Shown one piece after another: positions 23,600-35,654 of a stretch of DNA of 64,000 nucleotides. Each line of letters starts with the position of its first letter. The first letter of the stretch is position 1. Source of the DNA: Cercis canadensis. Taxonomy: Eukaryota; Streptophyta; Magnoliopsida; Fabales; Fabaceae. The stretch covers positions 310,001-374,000 of the forward strand of contig QAOA01000431.1 of assembly GCA_003255065.1 (NCBI GenBank), in the 5' to 3' direction. The notes under the pieces are model-generated. The model made no database searches, was not told where the DNA came from, and saw nothing but the letters and a program-made list of their open reading frames with translations. The translations under genes and the position numbers were made by a program.

Positions 23600-23876
23600 T
23601 CTCGATATCAATTCCATTCTAATATATCTCTTCATCTCCTCATGCAACTTTATTACTCTTTTACTTTTTATAATTCTTTCCACCTCCTTAATCTCCATAA
23701 ATAATAAAGTTTGTTTTTTCTTTATACAATATTTGTCTCTCTAATATTTGGTTTTAAATCTATCCTTATTTTTTTAGTATCTCTTCTATCTCCTAAAACA
23801 ACAAAGTTTGTTCTTTCTCTATACATCATTTATTTATGTAATATTGGTTCTTAAAAATATTTTTCTTTATTATATA
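23600..23876. repeat. Degenerate tandem repeat of about 120 bp, left of the MULE
   Basis: Two copies of a pattern ...CTCTTC(C)ATCTCCT...AATAAAGTTTGTT...CTTTATACA...TATTTG... lie here. Two more lie directly right of the MULE (34612-34800). The MULE therefore seems to have inserted into a small tandem repeat. Confidence 0.55.
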
Positions 23877-24273
23877 GAGTAAAACCCATTTTTGGTCCTT
23901 GAAAAATAGGTCCACTGACAAATTCGTCCTCCAAAAATTTTCGGTGACAAATTAGTCATCGAATTATGCTTCCGTCTGACAAATTGGTCCTGTGATTGGG
24001 TCCGTTAGTCATTTTTTACGGACACTGCCACGTGGCACGTTAAGTGCTGATGTGGCAGTTAATTGATGAAATGGCACGCTAACGAGGCATCCAACAGGCT
24101 GCTTGGCTGGCATAGGTAAAACGACGTCGTTTTACTCAGTGCTGAGAAATAAGTCCCTCCTCCCATACGACGCCGTCTCTATCATTGGTATCTCTTCAAC
24201 CTCCATGAAACTTGAAAATCCTCCCCATGTGCGATTATGATGCTTGAATCGAAGGAACCCTAAGCCCCAAATC
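23877..24273 (+). repeat. Left terminal inverted repeat of the MULE
   Basis: About 397 bp whose reverse complement is 34220-34611. It contains the GC-rich words TGCCACGTGGCA and ACGACGTCGTTTTAC, each palindromic, and ends near CCTAAGCCCCAAAT. MULE transposase binds within such TIRs and they often hold promoters. Confidence 0.9.
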
Positions 24274-25122
24274 GTTGATTACACTAGCATTTTTCCATAA
24301 TCGAAGCTTAACCCATCATCGATTGGTATTTCTCCTTAGTGTCTATTCGGATTTTCCTTTCCCCTGCCCAAGTTCGAACCCTAGCCTAATTCGAAGTGCC
24401 GTCCCTTGACTGACAGTGGAAGAACAACCCGTCCACCCTGTGATAATCATTCATTCTGACCCTCTTAATCAGTAGGAGCAGAGTCGATAAGGTGAGGTTT
24501 CAAATTCGTTGAAGCATGTGTAGTAAATATTTTTGCCTTTGTGGATATGCCGAAGTTTATATTGTGGTCCATGGGTTCAAATATGTTTGGAAAGTAGTTC
24601 ATATTATATTGTGGTCCAAGGTTTCATTTTATGGTCCATGAATTGAGAAAGGTGTAGACATTTTGTCAAATTGGTGGGACAGTGGTTGTCGTATTGCCTT
24701 TATTTGGGATATTGTTATAATAATAATGTTGAAAAGAGCCACTATCACTCTAACTTAGTCTGCTTGCTGAGAACAATTACAAAAAGTTTGAAAGTGTATT
24801 AATCATGCCTCCCTGTAGAAAGCAGAAAATGCCAAACCTGTTGTGGTCCCTGAAAAACAGTATAAATTGCTTTCATTTATCTATGCACTGGTGACATTTG
24901 AAACTACATTAAATATTCTATGCTCAATTTTTAATTGTATGGAAACCTTTTAAAAAGGTTGAGATAGTACGAATGTCTTGAATTCTATTTTGAAATAAGT
25001 ATTACTCACTGTAATCTATGCTTTGAATTCTCAACATAATGAACCACAGTTAATGTCAATTGTATATATCTATGGTTTACTTTAAATCCGACTCATCTGT
25101 TCTAAAAGGTGATGCAGTTCTT

Positions 25123-25717
25123 AGTAAATGAATTTTTTTTGTAAATTATATCTGTTGTGGCGTGGTTCTTAGTTGCATTTGTGGACTTATTTTGTGCTGC
25201 TGTATAAAATAAAATACTATTTCATTCCCAATGTTTGCAGAGATTTTACTTTTCATAATGTGTTTAGTTATTTCTCTTTCACAAATATATAATTTGTTTA
25301 TGTCCTGTGTATGGTATGCAGAGTGCATGGAGCAATGGGTAATCATATTATTATTTCTTTGCCATAAGTTTGTAAGCAACGCATATATATCATTTTATGC
25401 AGGGTGGAAATACTATGTANAGTAAATGAATTTTTTTTGTAAATTATATCTGTTGTGGCGTGGTTCTTAGTTGCATTTGTGGACTTATTTTGTGCTGCTG
25501 TATAAAATAAAATACTATTTCATTCCCAATGTTTGCAGAGATTTTACTTTTCATAATGTGTTTAGTTATTTCTCTTTCACAAATATATAATTTGTTTATG
25601 TCCTGTGTATGGTATGCAGAGTGCATGGAGCAATGGGTAATCATATTATTATTTCTTTGCCATAAGTTTGTAAGCAACACATATATATCATTTTATGCAG
25701 GGTGGAAATACTATGTA
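25123..25717. repeat. 297-bp direct repeat around a single-N gap (N at 25420)
   Basis: 25123-25419 and 25421-25717 have the same length and differ by one base that I can see (AACGCATA versus AACACATA). The N sits exactly between them. This again points to overlapping contig ends. Confidence 0.9.
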
Positions 25718-26304
25718 GGAATGTGGATTGTGAAGCATCATAGTTATCTTTTCTTTTTCTTTTTTGTTATTATTGTTGGTTGTTGCTGTTTTCTCCTTTA
25801 GGGGAACTGATTTATTTTCAGCTTTATTCATTTAGTCATTTATTGTCCTATAACCTTTTCAACTTTGAATTTCCTTTTTGTGTAACTAACGTTTGGCTAA
25901 TTGGTTTTTTCTTGTTCCTTCTCTAATTAATCCATTTTCATTTTGTTGAGATTTTAATTATGTTGTAGTTTTGTATGCACCTGATATTTTCTTTTAATGA
26001 TATTGACTAGTTTGTTCTTTAACATTTTATAGCATCTTATAATTCTTGGTTAGATTATCACACCTACAGTATTTACTTAACCTTAAGTCCTTAACCGTAA
26101 ATGCTTGGAGTTGTTTACACAATTCTGCATTGGAAAGGTTTTCGTTCCAATTGTTAAGTCATCTGACATATCCCTAACTATGTGCTTTACATTTTTCATT
26201 TTTTATGTATGTCTTTCATAGCAGTTGTTTCATGCCATTTTTATATTCTGTTGCTCCCTCTACATTCTAATACTTTAGTGGCTGTTGGGTTCCTGTATAT
26301 TTTA

Positions 26305-26640
26305 TCTTTTTCAATGTATTACCTTTGCAAGTATGCATTACTTAAATGGAAATAGACCATTGTATTGGAACAAATTATGGAAGTGTGTAGCTTGGCTGTG
26401 GTATATTTTATTTTTTTCAATCTATTACCTTTGCAAGTATGCATTACTTAAATGGAAATAGACCATTGTATTGGAACAAATTGTGGAAGTGGGTTGCTTG
26501 GCTGTGGTATATTTTTTTTTTTCAATCTATTACCTTTGCAAGTATGCATTACTTAAATGGAAATAGACCATTGTATTGGAACAAATTGTGGAAGTGGGTT
26601 GCTTGGCTGTGGTATATTTTTTTTTTAATCTATTACCTTT
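26305..26640. repeat. Tandem repeat, unit about 105 bp, about three copies
   Basis: Units starting TTCAATCTATTACCTTTGC recur at about 26311, 26417, 26522 and 26625 (the last only a start). They include the segment ACTTAAATGGAAATAGACC. The copies differ by a few bases. The long open frame across them (MHYLNGNRPLYWNK repeated) is a by-product. Confidence 0.85.
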
Positions 26641-26985
26641 GATCTAGTAACGCTCTTGTGTTGAATTAAGCAATTATGGACTATGGATTGATAGAGGTGC
26701 AAGTACCTACTTTATATTCAAGTGGTTCATTCTTGCAATTATGATGTGCAAGGATTTAGTTTATTAGCATCATTGAGTATACATGCCTGAACAAAAAAAT
26801 GTCTTGATTGAATTTTATTTTATCTATTGAATTGGCTGCACTTAAGATATTTAAAAATGCTTGTTTTCATCTATGTGAGACTTAATCTTAGCTGAAAAGT
26901 ATGTAAGAATTGTGACTCTTAAATGGAACTGTGGGCAGAATATTTATTTTTCTGTAAGTTAATGTCAGTTTTTTCTGATTGCAAG

Positions 26986-29900
26986 ATGGACCGTTATGTA
27001 ACCCTCGTAATGCACCACGGTGGCAAATTTGTACGTGAACCCACGTTGACATATGTTGATGGTGAAGTAGATGCGTGGGAAGACTGTGATATTGATAAGG
27101 TTTCAATCCCAACCATTACAGAGTTATTTTGTGAGCACGGTTACGAAAGTTACACAGATTGTTATTGGCTAGTGCCTGATCTAGAGCTAGAGGATGGACT
27201 TAGACCCCTTAAAAGTGACAGTGATGTGCTAGAGATGTTTGGGGCTGTAGAAAGGGTAGATGAGATACAACTTTACTTTGAGTCCCCAGTTATTGTGAAC
27301 CCTGAACATGTATGGGAAATTGTGACTTTACCATGTGAGACGGAAAGGGTGAATGAGTGTGAAGAGTTAGATAATACTTGCAATGAGGGTGTTGAAGAGA
27401 TGCATAACACCGATGAAGAGGAGGAATATCTCACTTATTTAAGAAGGGACCTTAGACGGGCATAGTTGTATAACATTCCTGAACAGCAAGATGGTCACAT
27501 GCAACACCATATATGCATAAGTGATTCAAATGCACATGAAGATGTTGATGCTGGTGTAAATGAGAATGCTGATGAAGATGCTAATGCTAATAAACATGAG
27601 GTATATGTGAATGAGAATGCTGGTGATGGACAAGGTCCAAGCAGCAGTCATGCTTGTGCACATGACTACACTAATGTTGATGAAGACTTGGCAGGGATTG
27701 ATATTGAAGAATGTACAAGCAGCGGTGCTTTAAGGGGTGATGAAGACATAAATGTTGATGAAGACTTGCAAGAGTTTATTGTGCTTGGGGCAGGAAGCAG
27801 TGGGACTGCTTGTCATGCAGCGAAGCCAATCGTTAAGAAGAAAAAGAAGTCCCCCCATGAGGTATATGTGAACCCCTTCGAGGGTCAGGGATATGAGATG
27901 GAGGAGTTGCACACTCCTGATTGCTCTGAACCTGAGGTGGATGGGTCCAAAGAAGCTGAAGTGTATCCTCAGTTTAATCCTCGAGATGGTTTTGGGGAGG
28001 TGAATCTTGAGCTTGGAATGGAATTCCCAACCTTGTCTGCATTCAAGGCTGCAGTCAAAGACTACACAATCCATCTTGGGAGGCCGCTAGTGTGGGTGAA
28101 AAATGACAAACAGCGGGCCAAAGCAATATGCACCAATGGTTGTATGTGGGAAATATTTTGCTCCTTTAGCAATGCCACACACAGCTTTCAGGTGAAGACA
28201 TTGAACAACACACATACATGCAGCAGGAAAATATCAAATAAGCAAGCGGGAACAAAGTGGTTGGCACATAAACTTATAGATGAAGTTAGGGGATTTTCGG
28301 GGATGGAGGCTATTGATGCCAACAACTTGGTGAAGCGAAAGTTTAACATCAACGTTAATGAGAGAACCATCTTTAGAGCATTGAAAGAAGCAAGAAAAAT
28401 GGTAGAAGGCACCGAGAAAGAACAGTATGCAGCCTTGTGGGACTATTGCGGAGAGTTAAAAAGAGTGGACCCTAGAGGGACTATTCAGGTTGCTGTTGAG
28501 AGACCCCCTGGTGCTTTGGTGCCGAATTTTGACAGATTGTACATTTGTCTAGAGGCTTGTAAAGAGGGTTTGAAGGCTGCTTGTCGACCCTTGATAGGCC
28601 TAGATAGGTGCTTCCTGAAGGGGTACTATGGGGGAATTTTGTTATTTGCATTTGCTCAGGATGGGAATAATTCATTCTATCATGTTGCTTATGTTGTTGT
28701 CGACCTTGAGACAAAGGACACTTGGAAATGGTTCTTGACCAGACTTATAGAGGATATTGGAGATCTAAGGGATTGTGGCTGGAACTTTATATCAGATCAA
28801 CAGAAGGTTAGAAACATTTTCTACACTTGCTGTTTAAGTTTTATAAATGATTTGATTAGAATACATCATGCATACAAGTTGTGAAAACTTATAATTTTTT
28901 CTCTTGTGACAAACACAGGGCTTGGAACCAGCATTGGCCGAGGTGTGTCCTACAGCTCCTCACAGGTCTTGTGTCATGCATATCTGGAAAAAATTTTGTA
29001 AGACCTGGAAAAGTAAGGAGCTTAGATCGAAGGTGTTTATGGCAACAAAGTCTACCACCATGGCAGAGTTCGACAGACATATGGCCAAGATCAGGTGCAT
29101 TGATTCGGGTGCTTATGATTGGTTGCTGAAGAATGCCCCTGCTAGGTGGGTTCGATGATCATTTAGCACCTATACAAAGAACCAAGCCATAACCAGCAAC
29201 ATGTGCAAAGAATTTAAGAAAGAGTTGCGTAAGTTCAAATGTAACCCTATCCTGACAATGCTTGAAGAAATAAGGGGATACATAATGAGGAAGAGATCAG
29301 ACATGCTTACAAAAATTAGAAAGTACAAGAGCAAGTATGTGCCTATGGCAGTGGCGTTTATTGAGATTGAGAAGAAGAAAAGCAGTGAATGGTGTCCACT
29401 GTGGGCCGGAGATCCTGCTGGTCATAAATATGAAGTGAGTAGGGGACCGACCGATAAAGTTGTGGTTGATCTGTCTGCTAGGACATGTTCCTGTAGGAGC
29501 TGGGATCTAACAGGGATACCTTGCAGGCATGCATGTGCTGCCTTTGCATTGAACAACGATGACCCAAACAATGCAATTTCTGATTGGTACCTAACCACCA
29601 CATGGTTGAAGGCTTATGAGCCTTTCATTCAGCCACTTGCAGGGCAAGACTACTGGCAAAAGACATACCTTGGTGAGATTAGTCCCCCTCCATTCAAGAG
29701 ACCAGCTGGCAGGCCGAAGAAGAATCGAAGCAAAGTGAATGATGTGCCACAGGATTCAAGCCGTCTAAAAATGAAATACGGGGCCACTAAATGCTCTAAG
29801 TGTGGTGGGACAAGGCACAATACGAGGACTTGCAAAGGAGTGGAACCACGAAACCGACAAAAGAAGAGCAAAAATGGAACCGGACAGCCGTCTGCACAGG

Positions 29901-30289
29901 AAGAGGTTCTAGTCAGTCAGCCTATTGACTCACAAGCCCCACCACCTGTTGAAGATTCTCAACCTCAACAACGACAAGGCGGCAGGAAGAAGGTAGCACC
30001 CAAACGGAAGAGAAAGGTATTGATCATTTATAGCTTTGTTAATACTGGAACTGGATATTTGTATAGGGTTGTTATTTGCATACTTCTATCTTTTGTTTAA
30101 AAAGTTAAGCAATTAGTCTTTTTTTGTTCACAGAGTTCAAGTCATGAAGGCAACATTGCTGTCAGTGAAGAGAATGTGACTTCACACACCATTCAAGCAG
30201 CAACAATGGCTACTAGAAAAAGGTTTTCAGCATACCTTTCTAATGAAGGATCAAGGAAAGGGAAAGAAAAGCTCTTGTCTGATGTTTAA
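26986..30289 (+). pseudogene. mudrA-type MULE transposase gene, three exons, two in-frame stops
   Basis: The start MDRYVTLVMHHGGKF is the usual N-terminus of this family. Exon 1 is 26986-28806, exon 2 28919-30016 and exon 3 30134-30289. Each join keeps the frame and has GT-AG ends. Domains in order are: the PB1-like N-terminus; an acidic spacer with repeated NENAD-type words; the MuDR DNA-binding region (LGMEFPTLSAFKAAVKDYTI to TCSRKI); the MULE transposase core with first catalytic Asp in IGLDRCFLKG and second in FISDQQK; the SWIM finger CSCRSWDLTGIPCRH; and a CCHC knuckle CSKCGGTRHNTRTC. A Lys/Arg-rich tail follows. The transposase would cut and rejoin the element at its TIRs. TAG at 27463-27465 and TGA at 29156-29158 (in WVR*SFSTY, where a His codon is usual) interrupt it. 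It is otherwise about 1020 codons long, so decay is recent or expression needs read-through. Confidence 0.85.
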
Positions 30290-30553
30290 AGAATCCTTGA
30301 CTTGTAACTAAATTTTGGTGTATTTATGATTAGTAGTAATGTTTCACTGTTGTAAACTGCGATATTGGTTCAAGAAAAATTTATGTAGGATTTAACTTTG
30401 TCTTGAGCAGCCTCACATTTTGTATACCATAACTGATTTACAACAGTCATGCTTGGCTTGTCACCATTTAGAATATATGATATTAGATTGTTATTTTTGC
30501 ACATATAGTGAACTATTGTAGTTGTACTACACTATAAGTTTGACATGATTTAA

Positions 30554-30957
30554 TGACTGTAAAAATACTGCACAGGCCAAGATTTATATATGCGGTTGTG
30601 TTCCTATGTACTCTTAAATGTGTTCTCACAGTTTTGAAATTTTCCTTGACATTTTTAAGTGAAATCTTTGAAATATTAGTTTTGGCTTTTCTGTCCCAGT
30701 TTGAATTTTTTGAATTTCAGAAGGTTTTGGCAGAAAGAAAGAAGGCAAAGCCTTATGGCAGTGCATGATGTATTCTACACTTTGGCTTATTTGGTTGGAG
30801 TAAAATGCTTGGATTTGTTAAGAGAAATATCTATCCTTAGATTTATTGTGTCATAGGATTGTGTTTATGGGCTCTCTCTGGTGCTATGTACATGGTTTCG
30901 TTAAGGGGATATCCTTAACTGAGAGAATGGAGAGCCATTCTATTTTGATGTTTTCTC

Positions 30958-30998
<41 letters not shown>

Positions 30999-31883
30999 GT
31001 ATATTTATATGTATATGTGTATGTATATGTATATGTGTATGTATATGTATATAGCTGTCTTTCTTTTGTTCATGGAGGATATCTTATCCTTGTCCTCCTC
31101 CTTTGCATCCCTCCTTTCTATAATGAATTTCTTCTTCTATTAAAAAGAAAAAGAAACATTTTTGAATTTGACTCTATTTTGTTGACACATTTTGAGTTGA
31201 ATCATAGAAAAGCTCATTCCACCTGTTCTTACATTTTGGAAAATTATTGCTGCCAATGTTGGTTCAACAAGTACTTCATTCTTCAAATACCGAAGAAAAG
31301 GTACCTCAAACAGAAGTAAAAGCTGAGAAACATATAAGTTTTAGAACTCAGTTCATAAATTATATCGGTTTTAAACATTTTAGGATATTTGTTTAATAAT
31401 TCAAAGTTGATAATAAAATCTCCAACTTTGAGATTTTGAGAAATACAAAGCCTTTGGTGATATCATCATATTAATATATACATCCTTCTCTTTCATACAT
31501 AATTGGACTTGTTCTTTCTTTTTTGATCTATTTACCTTCTTTTTCTTTTTTCAAGCCATTATATTATTTTGGAAAAGAAGTCCCTCAAAAAAATATATAT
31601 TTTGGGTCTCTTGCTTTTGTTCTATGCTCTGTGGTCTTTCTAAATTTTCTTTCATTTTTTCTTTATATTCTTTCATTACTAACAAAAATAATAAGGAGAA
31701 TACTCATTATGTAACTGGGATAAAAAAAGGGAACAACATTCACACATTCTTAAGATTTAGTTTTAATAAACAATCTCATTCTAAGACACTCTTTTGCATT
31801 TACAATACTCCCCCTGCATATAAGTCCTTTCACAATTTGACTGTAAAAAATACTGCACAGGCCAAGATTTATATATACGGTTG
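30554..31883. repeat. 45-bp direct repeat bracketing 1.24 kb inside the MULE
   Basis: TGACTGTAAAAATACTGCAC and the following words up to CGGTTG occur at 30554-30598 and 31838-31883 with one indel and one change. The segment between them is AT-rich and has no recognised gene. It may be an insertion with a long flanking duplication or an old local duplication. Confidence 0.7.
30961..31053. repeat. (TA)n / (TATG)n microsatellite
   Basis: A pure TA run passes into TATGTATATGTG variants. Open frames across it (repeated Tyr-Ile and Tyr-Val) are artefacts of the repeat. Confidence 0.95.
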
Positions 31884-32034
31884 ATGTGTTGTTTAATATT
31901 TATCTAACACACAAATATACAACATGACATAGGGAGGTATATGTTAACATTATAGTCATAGGTGCTTTCAACAAGTCTGAAATATATTTATGATACATGA
32001 AATTCACATTATACCAAATTGCCAAGTTCAACTT

Positions 32035-32633
32035 CACAACAAAGCCATTCGAAATAACTGGCTTGTTATTTTAAAAAAAATTACAATGAACAACATAACA
32101 AGTAGCAAACTACAAACAATCTTTAGTTTCCTAACTTCACGTTCAAGACTCTTAATTCTCTTCTTTTGCATCTTTCTCTTCATTCGTTCATTTGTTATAA
32201 TTGACTCATTATTTCCTGGAACCATTCCTTCAAAGTTTTCAACCTATTGAAAGAATCCACAACACAAGTCTTCATTTTGCATAAAAAAAAATGTAAAGTT
32301 GTTAAAACATTGAAATTTAGACTCTGAAATTACATTCCAATTTAATTGAATAAATATGTATTTAAAATAATGTTCCTCTAATACCTTGTAACGTGGACAA
32401 CGCCAAAATGGACGATCTGGGTTCTCCTTCGTCTTTGACATCAACATGATCACCCTCTTGTTACAACCACAAACATAAGGGGTATTATGTTGCGTGGGAT
32501 ATGCACCGCTAATGAAGCTTGACCCAGAGGAGCTCCCTTCCTGCACATGCTGAGTCCGGATTGCTGGCGTCAATGTCTCGCCATCAATCACCACATAACG
32601 TCTTTTAGAGACTCCTTCATCGGCTGATGCCAT
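32035..32633 (-). pseudogene. GRF-type zinc-finger protein gene carried by the MULE, antisense to the transposase
   Basis: Exon 1 (32633 down to 32385) begins MASADEGVSKRRYVV and contains CGCNKRVIMLMSKTKENPDR and FWRCPRYK, the first half of a zf-GRF domain, then a GT donor. Exon 2 (about 32276 down to 32035) continues NEDLCCGFFQ*VENFEG, the second half (usual form C.FF.W), with TAG in place of the conserved Trp. It then has a Lys/Arg-rich coiled coil (MKRKMQKKRIKSLEREVRKL) and a C-terminal membrane-type segment (VCSLLLVMLFIVIFF). The acceptor AG before exon 2 is not canonical here. GRF proteins with this coiled-coil and membrane tail are common in plants and often travel with transposons. Their role is not known to me. 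Confidence 0.7.
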
Positions 32634-33564
32634 TTGAACAATACTTTCTGCGTCTAAGTAGCACACAATTACCTGTTAAGAATACTGGAAGTTGTTTTAC
32701 AGCAATGCCACAAATTTATGATTCTTGATAGAACAAGTGTTAGTCGTTTGGATTCCAGAAGATTGCTTATTTATCTAATTAGTTATATTCAACTTGAAAG
32801 ACCACCAAATCAATCTTTTTCATAACCAACAAATAAAAATTATAGAATTTAGCAGTGATACAATTTTTAGGAGTGATATGTAAAGTTTGAGTCCAACACA
32901 GCTATGTGTAAAGTTTCTACTAGTAATGATTCTTATATTGAGGTAAATTACTTTATCTTAATACCTGCAAATGTACTAAGATTTAGTAGGTACATGCATA
33001 TGTATTTTGCATCTTTCACTTTGCTGTCTTCGAGGTTTACTCTCAGTAACACCTAAACAGAAATTGCTTACAATGACTTTCAACAGAAATAGTAATATGC
33101 CCTGTTACATGATTACCACATAACAAATTCCCACCTCTTTTAGCTTATAGGCCTAAATATTGCTACCAAATCAGGATAGTAAATACTAAATAGAAACCAC
33201 GGAAAGAACTATAGCAATTTGCATCAAGATGGTGACAAGAAACTATTCCTACATTTTTCCAATTTTACTTAACAACTCAAGCTAAACCACTTGTGTTCTC
33301 TGAGATTTACTGAAGTCCAATTGTCGTGGTACTTCCTCCCTGTCCACATATCCTAAGACATTTACTACTCCCTTCATAAAAGGAACTTGAAAACCATTAG
33401 TATTTAGTTCCTGATGTGAATACCTTTTTCATAACATCATGTTCCTCAAAACTATGTCAAATTCAAAACAAGAGATGAAGAATATTTGATAGTGGGTCAA
33501 ACCATGCAGGCAAAAATATCAACAAGAAGCAACTAAGCAAATTTTGCTTTAGAAGAATAACAAC

Positions 33565-34207
33565 CTTCAAAGCAAATAATTTTCCGACCCACTTATGGCG
33601 AACAAGTTGTACTACACCACCACTGCCTTTTCCAATCACTTTGATGGTCTCGAGATCTTCCAGTGAGAAATCAAAATCAAATTCATTGACATCAGAAGGT
33701 TGTTCCAAAAGGCAAGCAGGGAAAAAAGGAGGTTGTAAGTTTGCAGATTAGATGTTAAAGTAAATACACAAAAAGGTAACGAATTTACCAATAATGTATG
33801 CAGAACAATGGTGTAAGTACCCAAAAAATCAAAACACACAGACACACATTTTTCTTGAATGAAGGTAAACAGTCTATGCCAATTCTATAAGAACCTCAAA
33901 GATCAAAGTTTTTGTTTTTTAAGTGAGAATGGAAGTTGTTTTATGAATCATCAGAAGACTCTTCAAACTCACCCCAGTTTTATCTGTCTTGATAAGTTCA
34001 GGTCGCAAAAAAAATAAGTGGGTTTTTTAATTCAACGAATTAGCCATAATAATTTATGCAAAATAAAGTAAATAATAGAACCAAGAATTCGATAGGTGAA
34101 TTTATGGACTTACGCGTGATTCTTTTTCTTCAGAGATGAGCCGCAATCCTTTCTGGTTCAAGAGCAGATCTCCATCGTGAAATGTACCACTTGCAGTCCT
34201 GATAATT
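33565..34207 (-). pseudogene. Captured exons 1-2 of a MAP kinase kinase (MKK6-like), antisense next to the right TIR
   Basis: Exon A (34207 down to 34114) encodes [20 protein letters not shown] and ISEEKESR, then a GTAAGT donor. Exon B (about 33705 down to 33565) encodes [20 protein letters not shown], then [20 protein letters not shown] and KLFALK, the glycine-rich ATP loop and the catalytic Lys of the kinase, and ends at a GT. These match the N-terminal region of plant MKK6. The rest of the kinase is absent. With the intron kept, the source was genomic DNA. This is Pack-MULE-type gene capture inside an element that still has its own transposase gene. The acceptor before exon B looks altered. 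Confidence 0.8.
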
Positions 34208-34219
34208 TGAGGATAATTT

Positions 34220-34611
34220 GGGGCTTAGGGTTCTTTCGATTCAAGCATCAGAATCGCACATGGGGAGGATTTTCAAGTTTCATGGAGGTTGAAGAGATAC
34301 CAATGATAGAGACGCCGTCGTATGGGAGGAGGGACTTATTTCTCAGCACTGAGTAAAACGACGTCATTTTACCTATGCCAGCCAAGCAGCCTGCTAGATG
34401 CCTCGTCAGCGTGTCATTTCATCAATTAACTGCCACGTCAGCACTTAACGTGCCACGTGGCAGTGTCCGTAAAAAATGACTAACGGACCCAATCACAGGA
34501 CCAATTTGTCAGACGGAAACATAATTCGAGGACCAATTTGTCACCGAAAATTTTTGGAGGACGAATTTGTCGGTGGACCTATTTTTCAGGGACCAAAAAT
34601 GGGTTTTACTC
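34220..34611 (-). repeat. Right terminal inverted repeat of the MULE
   Basis: Reverse complement of 23877-24273 with scattered differences. It ends TGGGTTTTACTC. The MKK6-like exon begins about 12 bp inside its inner edge. Confidence 0.9.
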
Positions 34612-34620
34612 ATATTTCTC

Positions 34621-35650
34621 CATCTCCTTATACAACTGTGTGACTCCTTTACTTTTTCTTCTTCTTTCCATCTCCTCAATCTCTCAAGGTAATAAAATTT
34701 GTTATTTCTCTATACATTATTTGTTTATCTAATATTTAGTCTGTCATTTTTTCTTTTTTCAACATCTCCTCTATCTCTCAAAATGGCAATAAATTATAAA
34801 TGGTAGTCAATCAATTATAATTACTAAAACTTTTCATTTATTGTAATTTTATTAACAATTTATTTCTTTAATTTAATTTATTGTAATTATCAAAATTTTC
34901 CTTAATTGTCTCTTTTTAACATTAATGTAAAAGTTGAAATTTTTCATATTAAATAGTAGTCAATGAACTATAATTATCAATTGATTGCAAACATATAATA
35001 TTGTTGAATTTCATGTTAAATGGTAGTTAATCTATTGTAATTATCAATTTATTGGCATTAATACACTTCCATAATTAGCTACAAAGATTATTTGTATTAT
35101 AAAATAATCTAAAAATGCAAAAGCATGGGGTCAATGAATTAAATATTTTAGAATGCAAATCTAATTTAGTTAAGAAAACAATTTTTGCCTTATATAACAA
35201 TCCTAATTGAAATCTCTCAAGACTATTTGATTGATTGTAGTCATCTAATTTGAAGAGAGCATGATTAAGTATTGGAGGAATTTTAGCTAATTGTCAATAA
35301 TCAAACCTATTTGAAATTATAATTAATATGTCTTGCATTAAATAATTTTTTTTAGATTGTCAATCAATGAATTATAATTGACATTTGAATATAACTATTG
35401 TGTAATTTTTTATTTTTATATTAATTTCGGATTTATTTTTTGTTTAAATTTTTTAGCAATATATGATTGTTGCACATATTTATAGGAATTTAATTTTGAA
35501 AAATATTAGGGTTTTTTTTTTATAGTGCCTCTTTTGTGAATAAATAGGGTCCCAAGCTTAGACATTATCCTTTCCTCTTATGCTTTGTGTTTTTCATTCT
35601 TGCACGGAAACTAATACTTTCTATTTTTCTTCTCCTAACAGAAGTGTTTG
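34621..35650. other. AT-rich Helitron interior, no gene recognised
   Basis: It starts with the tandem-repeat remnants that flank the MULE, followed by very AT-rich sequence with repeated words such as TCAATTATAATTA and GGTAGTCAAT. No coding, RNA or terminal motif could be supported. Confidence 0.4.
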
Positions 35651-35654
35651 TTTG

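Larger units (their letters stand above)
23877..34611 (+). mobile_element. Mutator-like element (MULE), 10.7 kb, with long TIRs and three gene-like parts
   Basis: The ends are mirror images: GAGTAAAACCCATTTTTGG at the left and CCAAAAATGGGTTTTACTC at the right. Inverted repeats are about 395 bp each. Inside lie a mudrA-type transposase gene (plus strand), a GRF zinc-finger gene (minus strand) and MKK6-like exon pieces (minus strand) that touch the right TIR. The 9-bp flanks (TATTATATA and ATATTTCTC) do not match, so a target duplication is not evident. It may have been lost or blurred in the tandem repeat that surrounds the element. Confidence 0.9.

Noticed and set aside
26439-26642. A protein with two copies of MHYLNGNRPLYWNKLWKW
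   Set aside because: It is a by-product of the ~105-bp tandem repeat; no start context, splice signals or family match.
28481-28714. Minus-strand open stretches within the transposase gene
   Set aside because: Shadow frames of the plus-strand mudrA coding sequence with no family match.
30846-31319. A 157-residue open stretch with repeated Tyr-Ile and Tyr-Val
   Set aside because: It is the translation of the (TA)n/(TATG)n microsatellite.
23868-34620. A 9-bp target duplication for the first MULE
   Set aside because: The flanks TATTATATA and ATATTTCTC share no more than a few bases, so it cannot be claimed.
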